From contig JAPTJF010000340.1 in assembly GCA_029339195.1 (NCBI GenBank), positions 1 through 64,000 of the forward strand: 64,000 nt of DNA. The letters run 5' to 3'. Positions 34,318 through 45,751 of the stretch are shown here, in pieces. Position 1 is the stretch's first letter, and every line of letters starts with the position of its first letter. This DNA is from Micractinium sp. NFX-FRZ. Its lineage: Eukaryota; Chlorophyta; Trebouxiophyceae; Chlorellales; Chlorellaceae. The notes below the pieces were generated by a model. It did no database searches. It saw nothing but the letters and a program-made list of their open reading frames with translations, and was not told where the DNA came from. The position numbers and the translations under genes are program-made.

Positions 34318-35084
34318 GCTGCGAAGCGCTGCAGTGTGGGCAGGGCGGGACGGGCGGCAAGGGTGGGCGGCGCGGAGCGGGCGGGGCGGGCGGGTGGGCA
34401 GGGGGACGGCAGCCGCTCGGGCAGTGAGGCGGGCAAGCCGGGGCAGCCTTGGATTGCAGCTCAGCCCCAGCAGTTGCACCCTGGGCCGGAGCTGGCAGCG
34501 TGCGGGACACAGCCGGCGCACGCTTCGAAGACGGGTCGGCGACAGCCCTCTCAGCGCACCTGCTGGGTGTTTGCCAGGCACCCAGGTAGCCAACAGGATC
34601 CCGCAGTCTGTGAAGCCAAGACCTCGACTGGTCATGAGGGCTTTCATGTGGCGGCTGCGCCAGCTGGCATGCCCCCACCCTCGAGGTTGGGGTGGTTGGC
34701 AGCGACAGGAAGGAGTGGTTGGGGGCACACACACTCACAGTTGGCCAGAGATTTGATGGGCATCTGATAACCACAGGTCACCGGCCGAAGGACGCTTCCC
34801 GCTGACGTTTGCATTGCCCCCAGCAGCCTCGTTTGTGCTGCGGAAATCCCGGCTCATGCATGGCACAAACCACAGACTGGCCACGCTCCAGAGACCTACA
34901 GATGCTGCCACGCCCCACCCCTTCCGTGCAGGGCAGGGGCAGGCGCAGAAGGTTGGCAGGGCGCCAGCAGTGCGGCGCGGCATGCACGCTGGGGCGGGAG
35001 GCGGCGGCGACAGGAAGCTGCCAATCCACCAGCAACGGCATCCCCTCTCGGCATCACTTATTCTGCCAACCCACCAATTCCACA
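34318..35084. promoter_or_regulatory. divergent promoter region of F-box/LRR and NEK-like genes
   Basis: 767 bp between two divergent starts. No conserved elements were recognised. Unrecognised 5' exons of either gene could lie here. Confidence 0.4.
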
Positions 35085-38000
35085 ATGCCCTTTGCCAAGC
35101 TGCTGCGCCGTCTGGGGCGAAAGACGCACGCCAGGGGCGGCCCTGAGGCGTATCCAGCGGGCGCCGTGCTGGGGGAAATTGGGGGAAATTGGGGGAAATT
35201 ACAGGGTGATGAAGGTGCTAGGAACCGGTAGCTTTAGCACAATGTGAGCTGCTTGGGTGGGCCTGCTGAGGGAGCGGGGAGACGACAAGAATGCCGAAAG
35301 CAGGTGCGGCGCACACGCGCCGGCTGCGCTGCTGCAGCGAGCACTGCTAGGCTCTGGAAGGTCACCAGGGTGCATGCATAGCCGCTGCGACAGTCTGGCC
35401 CTCTGCTGTGGGCACAGCCTGTGTGCGTGCGGCGGCGGCGGCGGCGGCGTGCAGGCACTCGGTGGCACCTTTCACGGCCCCTCCTTCTTGGCAAAGCAGC
35501 GCCTTTACAACTCTCCCTTGATCTCTGCTCCTGCAGATACCTTGTGCAGAGCCTGGGGTGCGGGCGGCAGTATGCGCTCAAGCAGACGTGGATCAAGGAG
35601 CTGAGCCCGGCAGAGAGGTGAGGAGGCGGCGTCCTGCAGCTGCAGGCTGGCAGCTGGCGCCCTGCACTGCAGGCTGGCAGCTGGCAGCTGCCAGCCTGTG
35701 CCGGTCGCTGCAGCACATTTGGATGCTTCATAGCCTGGGGGCAGCACCATGAGAAGTGTGTAAACCGTCACCATGTTTCAGCATAGCCGGCCTGCTTTCT
35801 GTCAATATTGCACAGCTTCTGTGCCGCCTCGCCTCGTCCTCCAGCCAGGCAGGCTGCCATGAGGGAGCTGCGCCTGCTGCGCCTGCTGGCCAGCCTGAGC
35901 CAACCACCCTTCTCCCGCCCACAGAAGACACCAACAGCCTCAGTGCCTGCCTGCCTGGCCCTCCTGCAGGCAGCCTTCTCTGTGAACGAGCTGCGCCCGC
36001 CAGCCAGCCTCCACATCTCCCCACCTCTTCCCCTTCTTCTACCATTCCCCCGCCCCTCGTCCGCCTTACCTGCAGGCAGGCCGCCGTGAACGAGCTGCGC
36101 CTGTTGGCCAGCCTGAGCCACCCAAACCTGGTGCAGTACCACGGCGGCTTTGTGCAGGGGGAGTGCCTGTGCGTGGTGGTGGATCTCATGCCCCAGGGCG
36201 ACTTGGCAGGGTTGATCAGGTGAGCAGGCACTGTGATTGGGTAAGCAGGTACTGTGCTGTGCATGTCTGCGTCGTGTCAGTAGAGGTTCATCGATAATGG
36301 GTGCGACTAGGCAAGTGCCTTTTGTGCTGGACCAGATGCCCGAGGGTGACCTGGCGGGGTTGATCAGGTAAGCAGGTCCTCTGCCATGTGAGTGATCAGG
36401 TATGCAGGTGCTCTGATAGGGTTGTTGATAGGATTGATATGTGGTTGTTTGAGTTGAGGATGAGGTGGCTCTGTGGGGAACCCGGGGCCTGCCTTGTGAC
36501 ACGCGGCGCGCCCCTTCGGTGCCACCCTCCTGTGTCCTACCAAGCTCCTTCCTTCTGCCCACTCGCCCCTCATCTGCACCAGCCTGCTGCCGCGTGCTGG
36601 CCCCCTCCTCCTCCTCCTCCACCGATCAATACAAAAGTGAAGTGGGAACTTACAGAAAAAAATACTGCCTGCCCGCTGCCCGCCACGCTGCAGGGCGCAC
36701 GCGGCCTCTGGGCAGTGCTTGGCAGAGGAGCAGGTGTGGAGCTTCCTCCTGCAGATTGCTGCGGGCCTGCGCCACCTGCACAGGTGAGGCAGCTGTGGGT
36801 GCGGGGGCGGGTGGGGGCGGGGTGAGCGCTGCCCTGTCGCCGTGGTCTTGCAGAGCAGCAGGTGTGGTAGCAATGCGTTCAACACCCACCTGCACAGGCG
36901 AAGCGGGCAGGGCAGGGCACAGCACAGCACAGCACAGCATAGCGTGCCAACTGGTGCGGCCGGGTGGCCGCACGCTGCGCCCACGGCCTGCCCATGCACA
37001 TCAGCATGCCGCCAGGCGAAGCCCACCGTTGCCCGCCGCCTGCTGTTACCCTGCCACTACTCTGCCCCGCCGCCTCCACTGCCTGCCGGCCTCCCCTTCC
37101 AACCCCCACCCCACCCCCTGCTACAGCCACTCGGTCATTCATCGAGACATCAAGCCCGCCAACATGCTACTTGATTCCGGAGGCCTGCTGAAGGTTGCTG
37201 ATCTGGGGGTGGCGGGCGTGCTGACGGGGGAATGGGTGCGGCTGCAGGTGGGTGGGTGGGTGAGCTGTGCTGATGGCTGGGTCTGCGCTGCGTGTGCAGG
37301 TCGAATGTGCGTTTAGGCACGCTCGTCAGAGGGCGGGAGGCAGGGCCGAAAGGTGGCAAGGCGTGGCCGTCCATTCTTCCATGCCCAACCCACACAGGCG
37401 CCGCCCACCCGCATCAAGCCGCCCTGCCGATGGCAACCCTAGTCCATGCCTTTTCGCTTTGTGGTCTGTCACGCATTTTGTTTTAACTTAAGTGCGCGTT
37501 TTGTGCGCTGCAGATGGGCACCCCATGTTCATGCGTCTTCTCTTTGTCCGTCACGCATGTGGTGTGATTTCCACGCGTGGCATGAGCTGCAGATGGGCAC
37601 CCCGGGGTTCATGGCTCCCGAGCTGCTCCGGCGGGAGTGCCAGTCCTTCCCGGCAGGTGAATGTGGTGCTGGTGGTGGGTGGTGGTGCCTGGGCTGAGTG
37701 CACGCAATGAGGTGTGTAGGAGGGTGGTGCAAATGCTGTGAGCAGCCACCGCGTATGCACCCCACTCTAACAATCCTCACTCCCCACAATGCCCCGAAAC
37801 AAGTGCCTTGACCCCCCATGCCACACCCCGAGTCCCCAAAGCAAAGGAAACTCCCTCCCTGCACACCAGTCAGGACTGCGCTACCAGCTGTGCACACACA
37901 CCCTTTCCAAGCGCACATTCCTCCACCTCCCAACCCGCTGCAGACCTCTTCTCCCTGGGCTGCCTGCTCTACCAGCTGTGCACGCTGCGCCCGCTGTTTG

Positions 38001-39032
38001 CTGGCGCCAGCGAGGCGGATGTCGAGCGCCGCACCCTGGCCTGGGCCCCCACAGATGCGGTTGTGGCGGCTGCGGCGCTGCTGCCCGCCTACAGCTCGGA
38101 GCTGCGGCAGCTGCTGGAGGGGCTGCTGCAGGTGTGCTGTGGGCTGTGTTGCCTGAGGGGCGGGAGGGCGTGGCTGCTGGAGGGTGGAGGGTGCAACAGG
38201 GGGTGGCGACAGATTAGCGGGACAGATCACCGGCCGGAGCTGTTGTCTGCTACAGCCTTACACATTACATAAGAAGATGCTGCAGGGGGCCAGGGCACTA
38301 AGGGCTGCAGTGGTTCAAGTGTGGGCGGCAGTCGAGGCCCATGCGCTTGGCTGTCGGAAGGGGGGAGCCGGTGCAGCCCTCTGCCCACTCACCACTTCTG
38401 CCTGCCTGCCTGCCTTTCCGCCTGGCCTCGACACATGTGACGCCGCCCTGCCAGCACACCCGTCCACCCCACTGCCCGCCTGTGCAGAGCGAGCCAGCAG
38501 CCCGTCCCACGGCGGCTCAGGTTCTGGAGCGGCACGGCACGCCGGAGCGGCTGGCGCGGCTGCCTCGGCCAGCAAAGGAGGACGTGTGCGGGCGGACATG
38601 GGAGGAGGCGCAGGTGAGTGTGAAAACAGATGCAGGGTGGGGCGGGGCAGCGTGGCGAGTGGCGGTTTGACAGTGGGGCAGGGCTGTGCAGGCGTGGCTT
38701 GGGGGCTCATCATGAGGGGCCAGCCGGATCGGTGGTTCTGCCAGGGAAGTGTCAGACGCTGGGCTGCCCAGCTGCCGCAGCACAGCTGCTGCGACTTCCC
38801 CTCCCTTCTTCCTCTTGTAAACACCCCCCCACACACATGCGCACGCCCGCTGACCCGCCTGCAGGGCGCACCGGTGCTGCCCATGATCCAGCTGCCCGCA
38901 GAGCTTGATATGACGGCGCTGAATGCCAGCCTGCCGCAGCCGTGCGCTGTCAGCAAGGAAGCGGCGGCGGGTGGTGCTGGGAATGGCGCTGCTTCTCCTG
39001 CTGCTGAGGTCGCAAGCGTGGGCGAGGAGTGA
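35085..39032 (+). CDS. NEK-like serine/threonine protein kinase, first exon out of frame
   Basis: Exons 35085-35243, 35537-35617, 36076-36219, 36694-36783, 37127-37247, 37593-37656, 37944-38131, 38488-38613 and 38865-39032 encode a complete kinase domain. It has YRVMKVLGTGSFS (Gly loop), YALKQ (ATP Lys), HRDIKPANMLL, DLG in place of DFG, GTPGFMAPEL and DLFSLGCLLYQL. NEK assignment rests on LNERLLASLSHPN-like spacing and the short C-lobe; NEKs act in cilia and the cell cycle. From the only good ATG (MPFAKLLRRLGRK) the frame hits a stop at 35231. The cause is three tandem GGGGGAAATT units at 35171-35200; with two units the frame is open throughout (376 residues). So this is a real allele with a broken start, an assembly error, or a gene with another first exon. 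Confidence 0.82.
35171..35200 (+). repeat. 10-bp tandem repeat (GGGGGAAATT x3) in coding exon
   Basis: Three perfect units directly before the kinase Gly-loop codons. Each unit changes the frame by one base, so the copy number decides whether the kinase is readable from the ATG at 35085. Confidence 0.9.
35843..36012 (+). repeat. two copies of NEK-like exon 3 5' edge
   Basis: The true exon starts after ctgcag with QAAVNELRLLASLSHPN. A copy near 35848 keeps QAAMRELRLL and LLASLSQP; a second near 35967 keeps ctgcaggcag and VNELRPPASL. Both are upstream of the exon. Confidence 0.75.
36320..36420 (+). repeat. copies of NEK-like exon 3 3' edge with donor
   Basis: Reads VLDQMPEGDLAGLI, then AG and a GTAAGC donor, against VVDLMPQGDLAGLI in the exon. 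A shorter copy (gatcaggtatgcagg) follows at about 36396. The first copy remains an open frame with a good donor. Confidence 0.8.
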
Positions 39033-39532
39033 CGTTGGTCAGAGGGCAACAGCTGGCAGCGGCAGGCAAGACTTGCATGTTCTTACATGCATGTCGTCGA
39101 TTCCCTACACGCGCTGTGACCGTGCCTCTGAGCAGGCACCCCCGGAAGTTGTGCAAAGGGCACCTACCCCCAAGTTCCGATGATGCTGCATGTTTGATGG
39201 CAGGCTGGCATGTCCGGCATGGCCGCCCAATGGCATTGAGATCAGCTGAACTTGACTGATGCAGCCACAGCGGCATGAAGTGGGTTTGCGCCGGCGCCGC
39301 CACCTGGCAGCTTGGCAAGACGTGTCGTGTGAGCGTCTGGCCGGGTCACAACCCACGATTGGCTTTTCTTCGATTTGCAAACTCGGTCTCTACCAGGACC
39401 AGGCTAATTAACCACGACACGCAACCCTGCAGCCGCCAATCGCGGCACTTATTTCGGCGGTGCTTGCAGTTCGAGCAAAGGGGCACGGTGGGGCAGTGAC
39501 TTGCAAAGCCTGGTCCCCTAGCGGGGGGAAAG
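39033..39532. other. intergenic region
   Basis: Between two + strand genes. No poly(A) pentamer or promoter element was identified with confidence. Confidence 0.4.
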
Positions 39533-41973
39533 ATGAAACAGCGCGCAGCGGCCTGCTTGGCGCTGTTTGCGGCCGTGCTGGTGTGCAACGGTATGCTCGG
39601 GGAATTGTTGCGTTGGGGGGACACGGGGCAAGCTGCCTTCCGGGCGCTCTTGCCGCTACAGCCCGAAGGGCACACTTGACTGTCCGGGTAGCTCAGCGCA
39701 GTGCAGCGGCGCGCATGATATGGATCATTTCGCAAACTGGGGACGGGCGGCGATGCGGTTGCACAAAGACTTGGTGTCAGTGCGACGCGCACCACCCGCC
39801 GCCTGCCGCCATGGCCTGCCGCCCCCTTGCACAGGCGCCTGGCTGGCAGCGGCGGCAGAGTGCGTGGAAGACGCTGACAACTCTGGCGAAAGCAGCGGCT
39901 GCCTGAGCTGTGACGGAGATGCGTGCTCCGAATGCTGGGAGGGATACGCGCTGAGCGCAGAGGGCGCATGCATCAAGGTGAGAGCTGGGCTGACGTCGGT
40001 AGTTGCGTGCTCTGCCAGCACAGCAGCACCCGAGAGCGGCACTGCTAGCACTAGCCTGCACTGCTTGAAATCCGCCTCACTGTCTTTCCCAGCTGCAGGC
40101 TACCTCTGCCCGCTGCCTGGCCGCCCATCACGACCTTGCCTGCCAGCCAGCACCCCTGCCCAGCCGCTGCCGCTGCTGTGCGCACCCATCCCACCGCGAC
40201 CCCACGCTCGCTTGCTCCCCGTTCTGCCCTGCCATTGGCCTGCCCTGGCCTGCAGTGCGGCACCCCTGCCCGCACAGGGGCGCTGGAGGAGGAGGAGGTG
40301 GAGGTGGTGTGCTACAGGTGTGGTGCGCACACTCCCACCATCCTGTGTACTTTCTGCACCAAAGGGATGGGCAGTCGCCACTGTTTCGATGTGAAGCGCT
40401 GTGTGGTGCCCCCCTGCAGCTGCGCCTTAAACACGGCCCCGCCTTTGCACCACTGCCTGCAAGCTCTGCATGCACACGTCATTCCTCCTGCCGTAGCCTG
40501 CCTGGCGCCTCTGTTCTTGCTTGCTTGCATCGTCCAAGCTTCCCATGCCGTTGACTGCCTGCCTGCCCCTGCAGCTGCGACCCCGAGGACCCCTCCTTTT
40601 GCACCGGCTGCGACTCCATTGGGGGCGGCCGCTACGGCGGGCCGCCTGTGTACGCCACAGCAACGGGCGCATGCGCTCTGTGTGATGTCGAGGCAACGGG
40701 GACCGACAACTGCTACGAGTGCTCCAACCTGAATGCCACCTGGTGAGGTTGTTGCAGGCTGTGGTGCCAAGGTTCACACTATGGCAGTGGGTGGGGGTGC
40801 ATGGGGGAGGGGTGGGTTGGGTGTGGGCATCCGCCAGATTGGCCGGCCACCCACTGATATGTTATGTACTGCTGCCAGAGCGCCACCCGCGTGCTGTACT
40901 GCTGCCAGTGATGCGCTCTCGCGCCGTTGCCGCCTCGGCCCCCACTGTGGCAGAACGGCCGCTCCGGTGACCGCCACGCCACGCGGGTGCTGATCTCTCC
41001 ACTCCTCCCCTCTGCGCACTGCACCACCCGCCCCGCCCCGCCCCGCACCTGCCTCCCGCAGCACCAAGTGCTACCCGGGGAGGGGCCTTGTGGAGGACGA
41101 GGAGGGGCGCTGGGTGTGCACGGATTGCGAGGATGGCAGGTGATATAGGGTGGGGGGGGCGGCGAGGGATGGATTTGCAAGGCGGTTCGTGCGTGTGTGG
41201 TGTGAGGACGAGGGGCGCCAGCCCGGTATCACCGCCAACTGACGCATGCTCGTGTTGCTGGTCCTCACTCCTCACTTGGCGTGCCTCTCTCTGACTCTTT
41301 TGTTGCCAAAACCTTTTGTTACCAAAATCCTTTTGTTACCAAAATCCTTTTGTTGCCCAACATCCTGCGCAGGTGCACCGTGTGCGATGGAGACGTGTCT
41401 GTGTGCACCGCCTGCCACAGCAAGAGCCACAGCTTCCCGGATCCAGAGAGCGGGCGATGCGTGCCGGTGGGTGGGCCGTGCCCTGCTGTGCTGTGCTGTG
41501 CATGCTGTGGGGACCGGTGGAGTTGCTAGGAAGGGCGTGCCCCTTTGTGCCATGCCCTGCCCACGGGTGGCATCGGCTCGGCTGTGACAGCGCTGTGCCG
41601 TGCTGTGCTGACCTCTGCTGTGCTGCGCTGTGCTGTGCCGTGCTGCGCTGACCTCTGCTGTGCTGTGCTGTGCCGTGCTGTGCTGGCATCTGCTCCGCTG
41701 TGCTGTGCCGTGCCGTGCCGTGCTGCGCTGTGCTGTGCTGCAAAGCACGCCCCTGATTGAGGGAAGGCCGTGCGCCCAGAGGCCCACCCCTGGCCCTGCC
41801 CCGCCTACACATGCCCACTCGGTCCGCACGCCACCCTACATTTGCAGTGCATCGACAACTGCTCCGTCTGCTCATCCGCTGACGCGTGTGACGACTGCAT
41901 GTGTGGCTACAAATTTGAAGGAGGGGACAGGTCACAATGTGTGGCCGACCCCTCTATCGACCCGCTCGAGTGA
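39533..41973 (+). CDS. secreted cysteine-rich protein (CxxC repeats), function unknown
   Basis: Seven exons (39533-39590, 39835-39977, 40256-40317, 40575-40742, 41062-41139, 41373-41466, 41848-41973) join in phase to 242 residues. The N-terminus is a signal peptide (MKQRAAACLALFAAVLVCN, then AWLAAAA). The mature part is packed with CxxC modules: CLSCDGDACSEC, FCTGC, CALC, CYEC, CTDC, CTVCDGDVSVCTAC, CSVC, CDDCMC. This resembles growth-factor-receptor/furin-like Cys-rich repeats found in protist surface and secreted proteins. No clear second membrane segment follows, so secretion is more likely than anchoring. The partner and role are unknown. Confidence 0.8.
41591..41741. repeat. TGTGC/CGTGC pentamer satellite in Cys-rich gene intron
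   Basis: Same pentamer as at 20.5 kb, here in the complementary orientation on the + strand. It shows a higher-order unit marked by gctgacctctgctg. Confidence 0.85.
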
Positions 41974-42601
41974 CGTGATGTCAGCATTGTATGAGTGCAG
42001 CGATGACAGCGGCACTTCAAGCAGGCCCCCCAGGGGCTGCCTGTCTCAGTCCCTGTGCACCCGAGTGAGTGACTGCTGATCGCGCGTCATCACACAAGCA
42101 CAGGCACACGCAATGCTCACAAGCCCCTTTCCCCCCCTCGGCATGAGCGATGTCATCACTCACACACATACGTGTACACTCAGACTGACCCAGCGGGCCA
42201 TGCGGCGCTCCTATGCCCCGTGGTCTCCCCACCCACCCGTCACCTTGACTGGCCCTTTTTCTTGTGAATCCCTGACTGGCCCCCGCGACCGTGCCTGTTT
42301 ATCCCTTGCCTTTAAAGCGTTTCCCCCCACGTGCATGCACTGCCCGTTCCTTGAACCTTTCGATCCGCGAGCCACTGAAATCACAGTGTGAGGTTGGCCA
42401 CTGCCCGCACGTGACTCGATTGATCCACCGCAGCATCCCCCTGCCGGCGCCCTGCCGGCGCCCTGACCAAACCCAATTTTCCCTCTTCCCCCCATCCCAG
42501 ACCAAGCATGTTTTCTTGCGCTTATTTATACTCCTGGCCTGCTTGCAAACGCCGCCGCCAAGCGGCTGAATCGCTGGGGACGGACAATCTGAGGGTGCCT
42601 G

Positions 42602-42628
42602 CCCCCCCCCCCCCCCCCCCCCCCCCCC
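42602..42628. repeat. poly-C run
   Basis: Twenty-seven consecutive C. A homopolymer this long may be unreliable in the assembly. Confidence 0.9.
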
Positions 42629-42839
42629 TTTGAACACTTTTAGTGGGACAGGTCTGCACTTTGACTGAGGGTCTGTGCTGCGCAGGGGTCACAGTGTTCA
42701 TTGCAGGGTCGTGTTGCAGGCAAGTAGCAGCAAAGATGCGCCCAGGATTGTGCCCCACAGATAGGGTACGCATACGGGGTGATTGGGCGGGGTGGGTGTG
42801 TGAAGAAAGCGGGACCGTGCGGAAAACGGGCGCAAACCG

Positions 42840-43530
42840 CCCGCCCTCGGGGGTTGCACGGAGCCACGACGGAAGTGAGGGGTGGCGGGGGCGGGGGCAC
42901 GGCACGGCAGGGGGAAGAGGAGGGGACAGGGTAGGAGGGAGGCTGGGGAGTCCGGAGTGGCATGCAGCATGGGGTGGTGCAAGGATGGGGTGTGGTGTGG
43001 TGCTGCCATTTCGAGGGTCGGTGGGAAGGCAGCGGGGTGGGTCGTGAGAGCGAGCGCCAGCGGAGGTGCGGGTGCCAGCACAGGGTGAGCACAGGGTGCG
43101 AGGGGACCAGCCAGGGAGGTGCATCAGGCACGGGGCCTGGAGGGCACATTGCAGGCACGGGGTGCTCCATTGGAACGAGGTGGGGCGGGGGTGGTGAGCA
43201 CCATCGGTGGTGGGGTTGTGTGAGTGTGCTGGAGTGAAGCGTGGTTGCTGGCTGGCGGTGAGAATCACGCTCGGCGGATTGCGTGGGTGGGCGGGTGAGA
43301 CATGAGGGCGAGGCCGGTGGGTGGGGCTGAGAGGAAACGGGAGCATGGGGCAGAATGGGCTGAGGCGGGGGCGGGGGCGGGGGAGGACGTGAGGCGGGGT
43401 GAGAGGCAGGATGGGTGAGGCACGGTGGAGATGCGTGCTGGGGGATGGGTTTAAGCGAAGCACGGGGTGATGCGGGGGCGGATGGGGTGGGTGAGGCAGA
43501 GGGGTGAAGTCGCGAATGGCAAGCGGGCTG
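42840..43530 (+). repeat. G-rich, strand-asymmetric tract
   Basis: Dominated by gggtg, gggcg and ggag words with few long C-runs on the + strand. Many closely spaced GGG or GGGG groups could form G-quadruplexes. No ORF with recognisable domains. Confidence 0.6.
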
Positions 43531-44052
43531 CGGGGTGGTCGGCAGTACAAGCGCACCGGCAGGGTCAGCCGGCCGGAAGGTGCTGAACAAAAACACAAGC
43601 GAGGCAGCCGGCTGCGCGCCGCACATATATGATTGATGAGACCAGAAAGTTCAGCTTCCCAGGGAAAAAAGAGAGAAAAGAAACGACTTAATTTCTGTTG
43701 ATGCTGAGCTGGGGGCGCTAGAGGAAGGGGCTGGTGCTGTGAGCAGCAGCCGGCCACGTCTGACGCACAGTTTTGTCAGGTTGGCTTGGGTGCGAGGCGC
43801 GGGGTGGGGGAGGGGAGGAGGCATGGGGTGAGTGGTGGAGAGGCAGGGGGGTCACCAAGGGTTGAGTCCACAAATGTGAAAAGCTGTAACGACTAGACCA
43901 GACTAGAAATGCGGGCGTCAAAATGGGGGCAGGGAGGGTGAGACTGCCTGACATGCACAAGTTGGCAGGGGGCCCAAGGCGGGAGAGGCGGGCACATGTG
44001 TGTATGTGTGCGTCTGTCTACGGCATGCAAGCAGGCCCTGCTGTGGGCGAGC

Positions 44053-45717
44053 TCACAAGTCCAAAACGGACAGCCGCTCCTCCTGCCGTGCCTGCTGCGC
44101 CTGCTGCGCTTCCGCCACTGGTGCGCCTCCCTCTTGCGCAGCGGGCGCCGGTGCAGCCGGCGCGGCGGTAGCAGAGCCCGGGCCCGCCTGCGGCTGCTGC
44201 TGCTGCTGTGCAGGAGCGGGCGCGGCAGCTTGCCATGCCGCCGGTTGGGCCGAGAGCGAGGGCGATGGTTGCTTGCTGGACAGAGTAGGCAGGGCAAAAG
44301 AGAGCTCAGCTCCCGCCTCAACTGAAGCCGACCGTGCGGCAGCAGTTGCCTGTTGCTGCTGCTGAGGCGGCGGCGGGGAGGGGGTGCCCGCCTGTGACGG
44401 CTGCTGCTGAGCAGGCGGCAGGAATGGGCTGGGGCTCTGCGCGTGCCGCGGCGCCGGCACCTGCACAGCCATCGCCGGCTTGACGGTCGCTTCGCCTGAC
44501 GCCTGCGCCTGCTGCGAAGTCGCCATCTGCTGCCGCGGAGGGCCGCCGCTGGCGGGCCGCGTCTCAGCCGACGGATGGAGCGGTGCCGCCGCTGCCGCCG
44601 CCGCCGCCGCCGTGCGCGCCTCGCTCCCCAGCTGCTGCGCCTGCTGCTGCGCCTGCTGCTGCGCCTGCTGCGCTGCCAGCCCGGCTGCCTCCAGCTGCCG
44701 GTCCGCCGCCAGCTGCTGCTGCAGCTGCCCGATGCGCGCCTGCGCCAGCAGCAGCGCGCGCTGCCGCCGCTGCTGACTGCGCTCCGCCAGCCGCTTCTGC
44801 AGGTTGTGCACAGCCGACATGCGGGCCAGGAAGGCGGCAGCTGCTGAGTTGGCGTCGGCGTCACCTGGCACGCCGCCCAAGCCATCCACGGAAGGCAGGG
44901 AGACGAGGTAGCCGTCGTCCAAGTCAGACGGGGTGGTGGGGGTGACGATGTTACTGCTGCCCCCGCCGGAGCCGCCGCCGTCTCCCAGGAAGCCGGGCGC
45001 AGCCACAGCGGCCTCCCCGCCTGCCGCCAGCGGCAGCCTGGCAGGCGTGGGCAGCCTCGCCTCCTGCGGTTGATTGCCGGAGCGGCACAGGTGAGGGCAG
45101 GGGTGCAGGTGAGGGTGAGGGTGAGGGTGAGGGCAGGGGTGCAGGTGAGGGTGAGGGTGAGGGTGAGGGCAGCCTTCCAGGGGCAAGTACTGGGAGGGCT
45201 GCAGCTGTGGGGCATGCCCAATGGTGGACAGCGGTACAGACAGGAGCAGGCTAGACCAGAACGACAGGGCGCACGCCGGCAGCGTCGGCCCCCGCCTGTG
45301 CGGGCGACAGCCGACACTCAACCCTGATCCCCTCCCATGGCACCTGCTCTCAGCACAGGCACACGCTGCTCCCACCTGCAGCCGCTTCTGAAGCTGGAGC
45401 TCCATCAAATCACGCCACGTCACGCCTGCAGGTAGCTGCTGCTGCTGCTGCTGCTGCAGCTGCGCTGGGGGCACTGCAGCAGCAGCAGCAGCAGCCTCGT
45501 GCGCCTCCCAGGCAGCATGCGACGCAGTCTGCTGCAGACGCTGCGGCGGCGGCTGCGACCGCGGCCGTGTGGGCTGGTGAGTGCCGCCTGGGTCTGGGGC
45601 AGTGGGCAGCGGGTGCGGGCTTCTGCTGATGCCGCCGGTGCGGCGATCCATGCTACCGTCATCATGCTCTTGAGACGCGCCGCCGCCGCCGTCGCGCCGC
45701 CCCGCCGGCTGCGGCTC

Positions 45718-45751
<34 letters not shown>

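Larger units (their letters stand above)
41974..44052. other. convergent intergenic region with poly-C run and G-rich tract
   Basis: Between the Cys-rich gene (+) and the RWP-RK gene (-). It contains a 27-C run and a strongly G-biased tract (about 42840-43530). A 411-codon Pro-rich minus-strand frame (43757-42522) spans both, but it has no domain and reflects base bias. Confidence 0.55.

Noticed and set aside
42522..43757. 411-codon Pro/His-rich minus-strand ORF
   Set aside because: Open because the opposite strand is G-rich; no domain, no codon pattern like the neighbours, and it spans a poly-C run.
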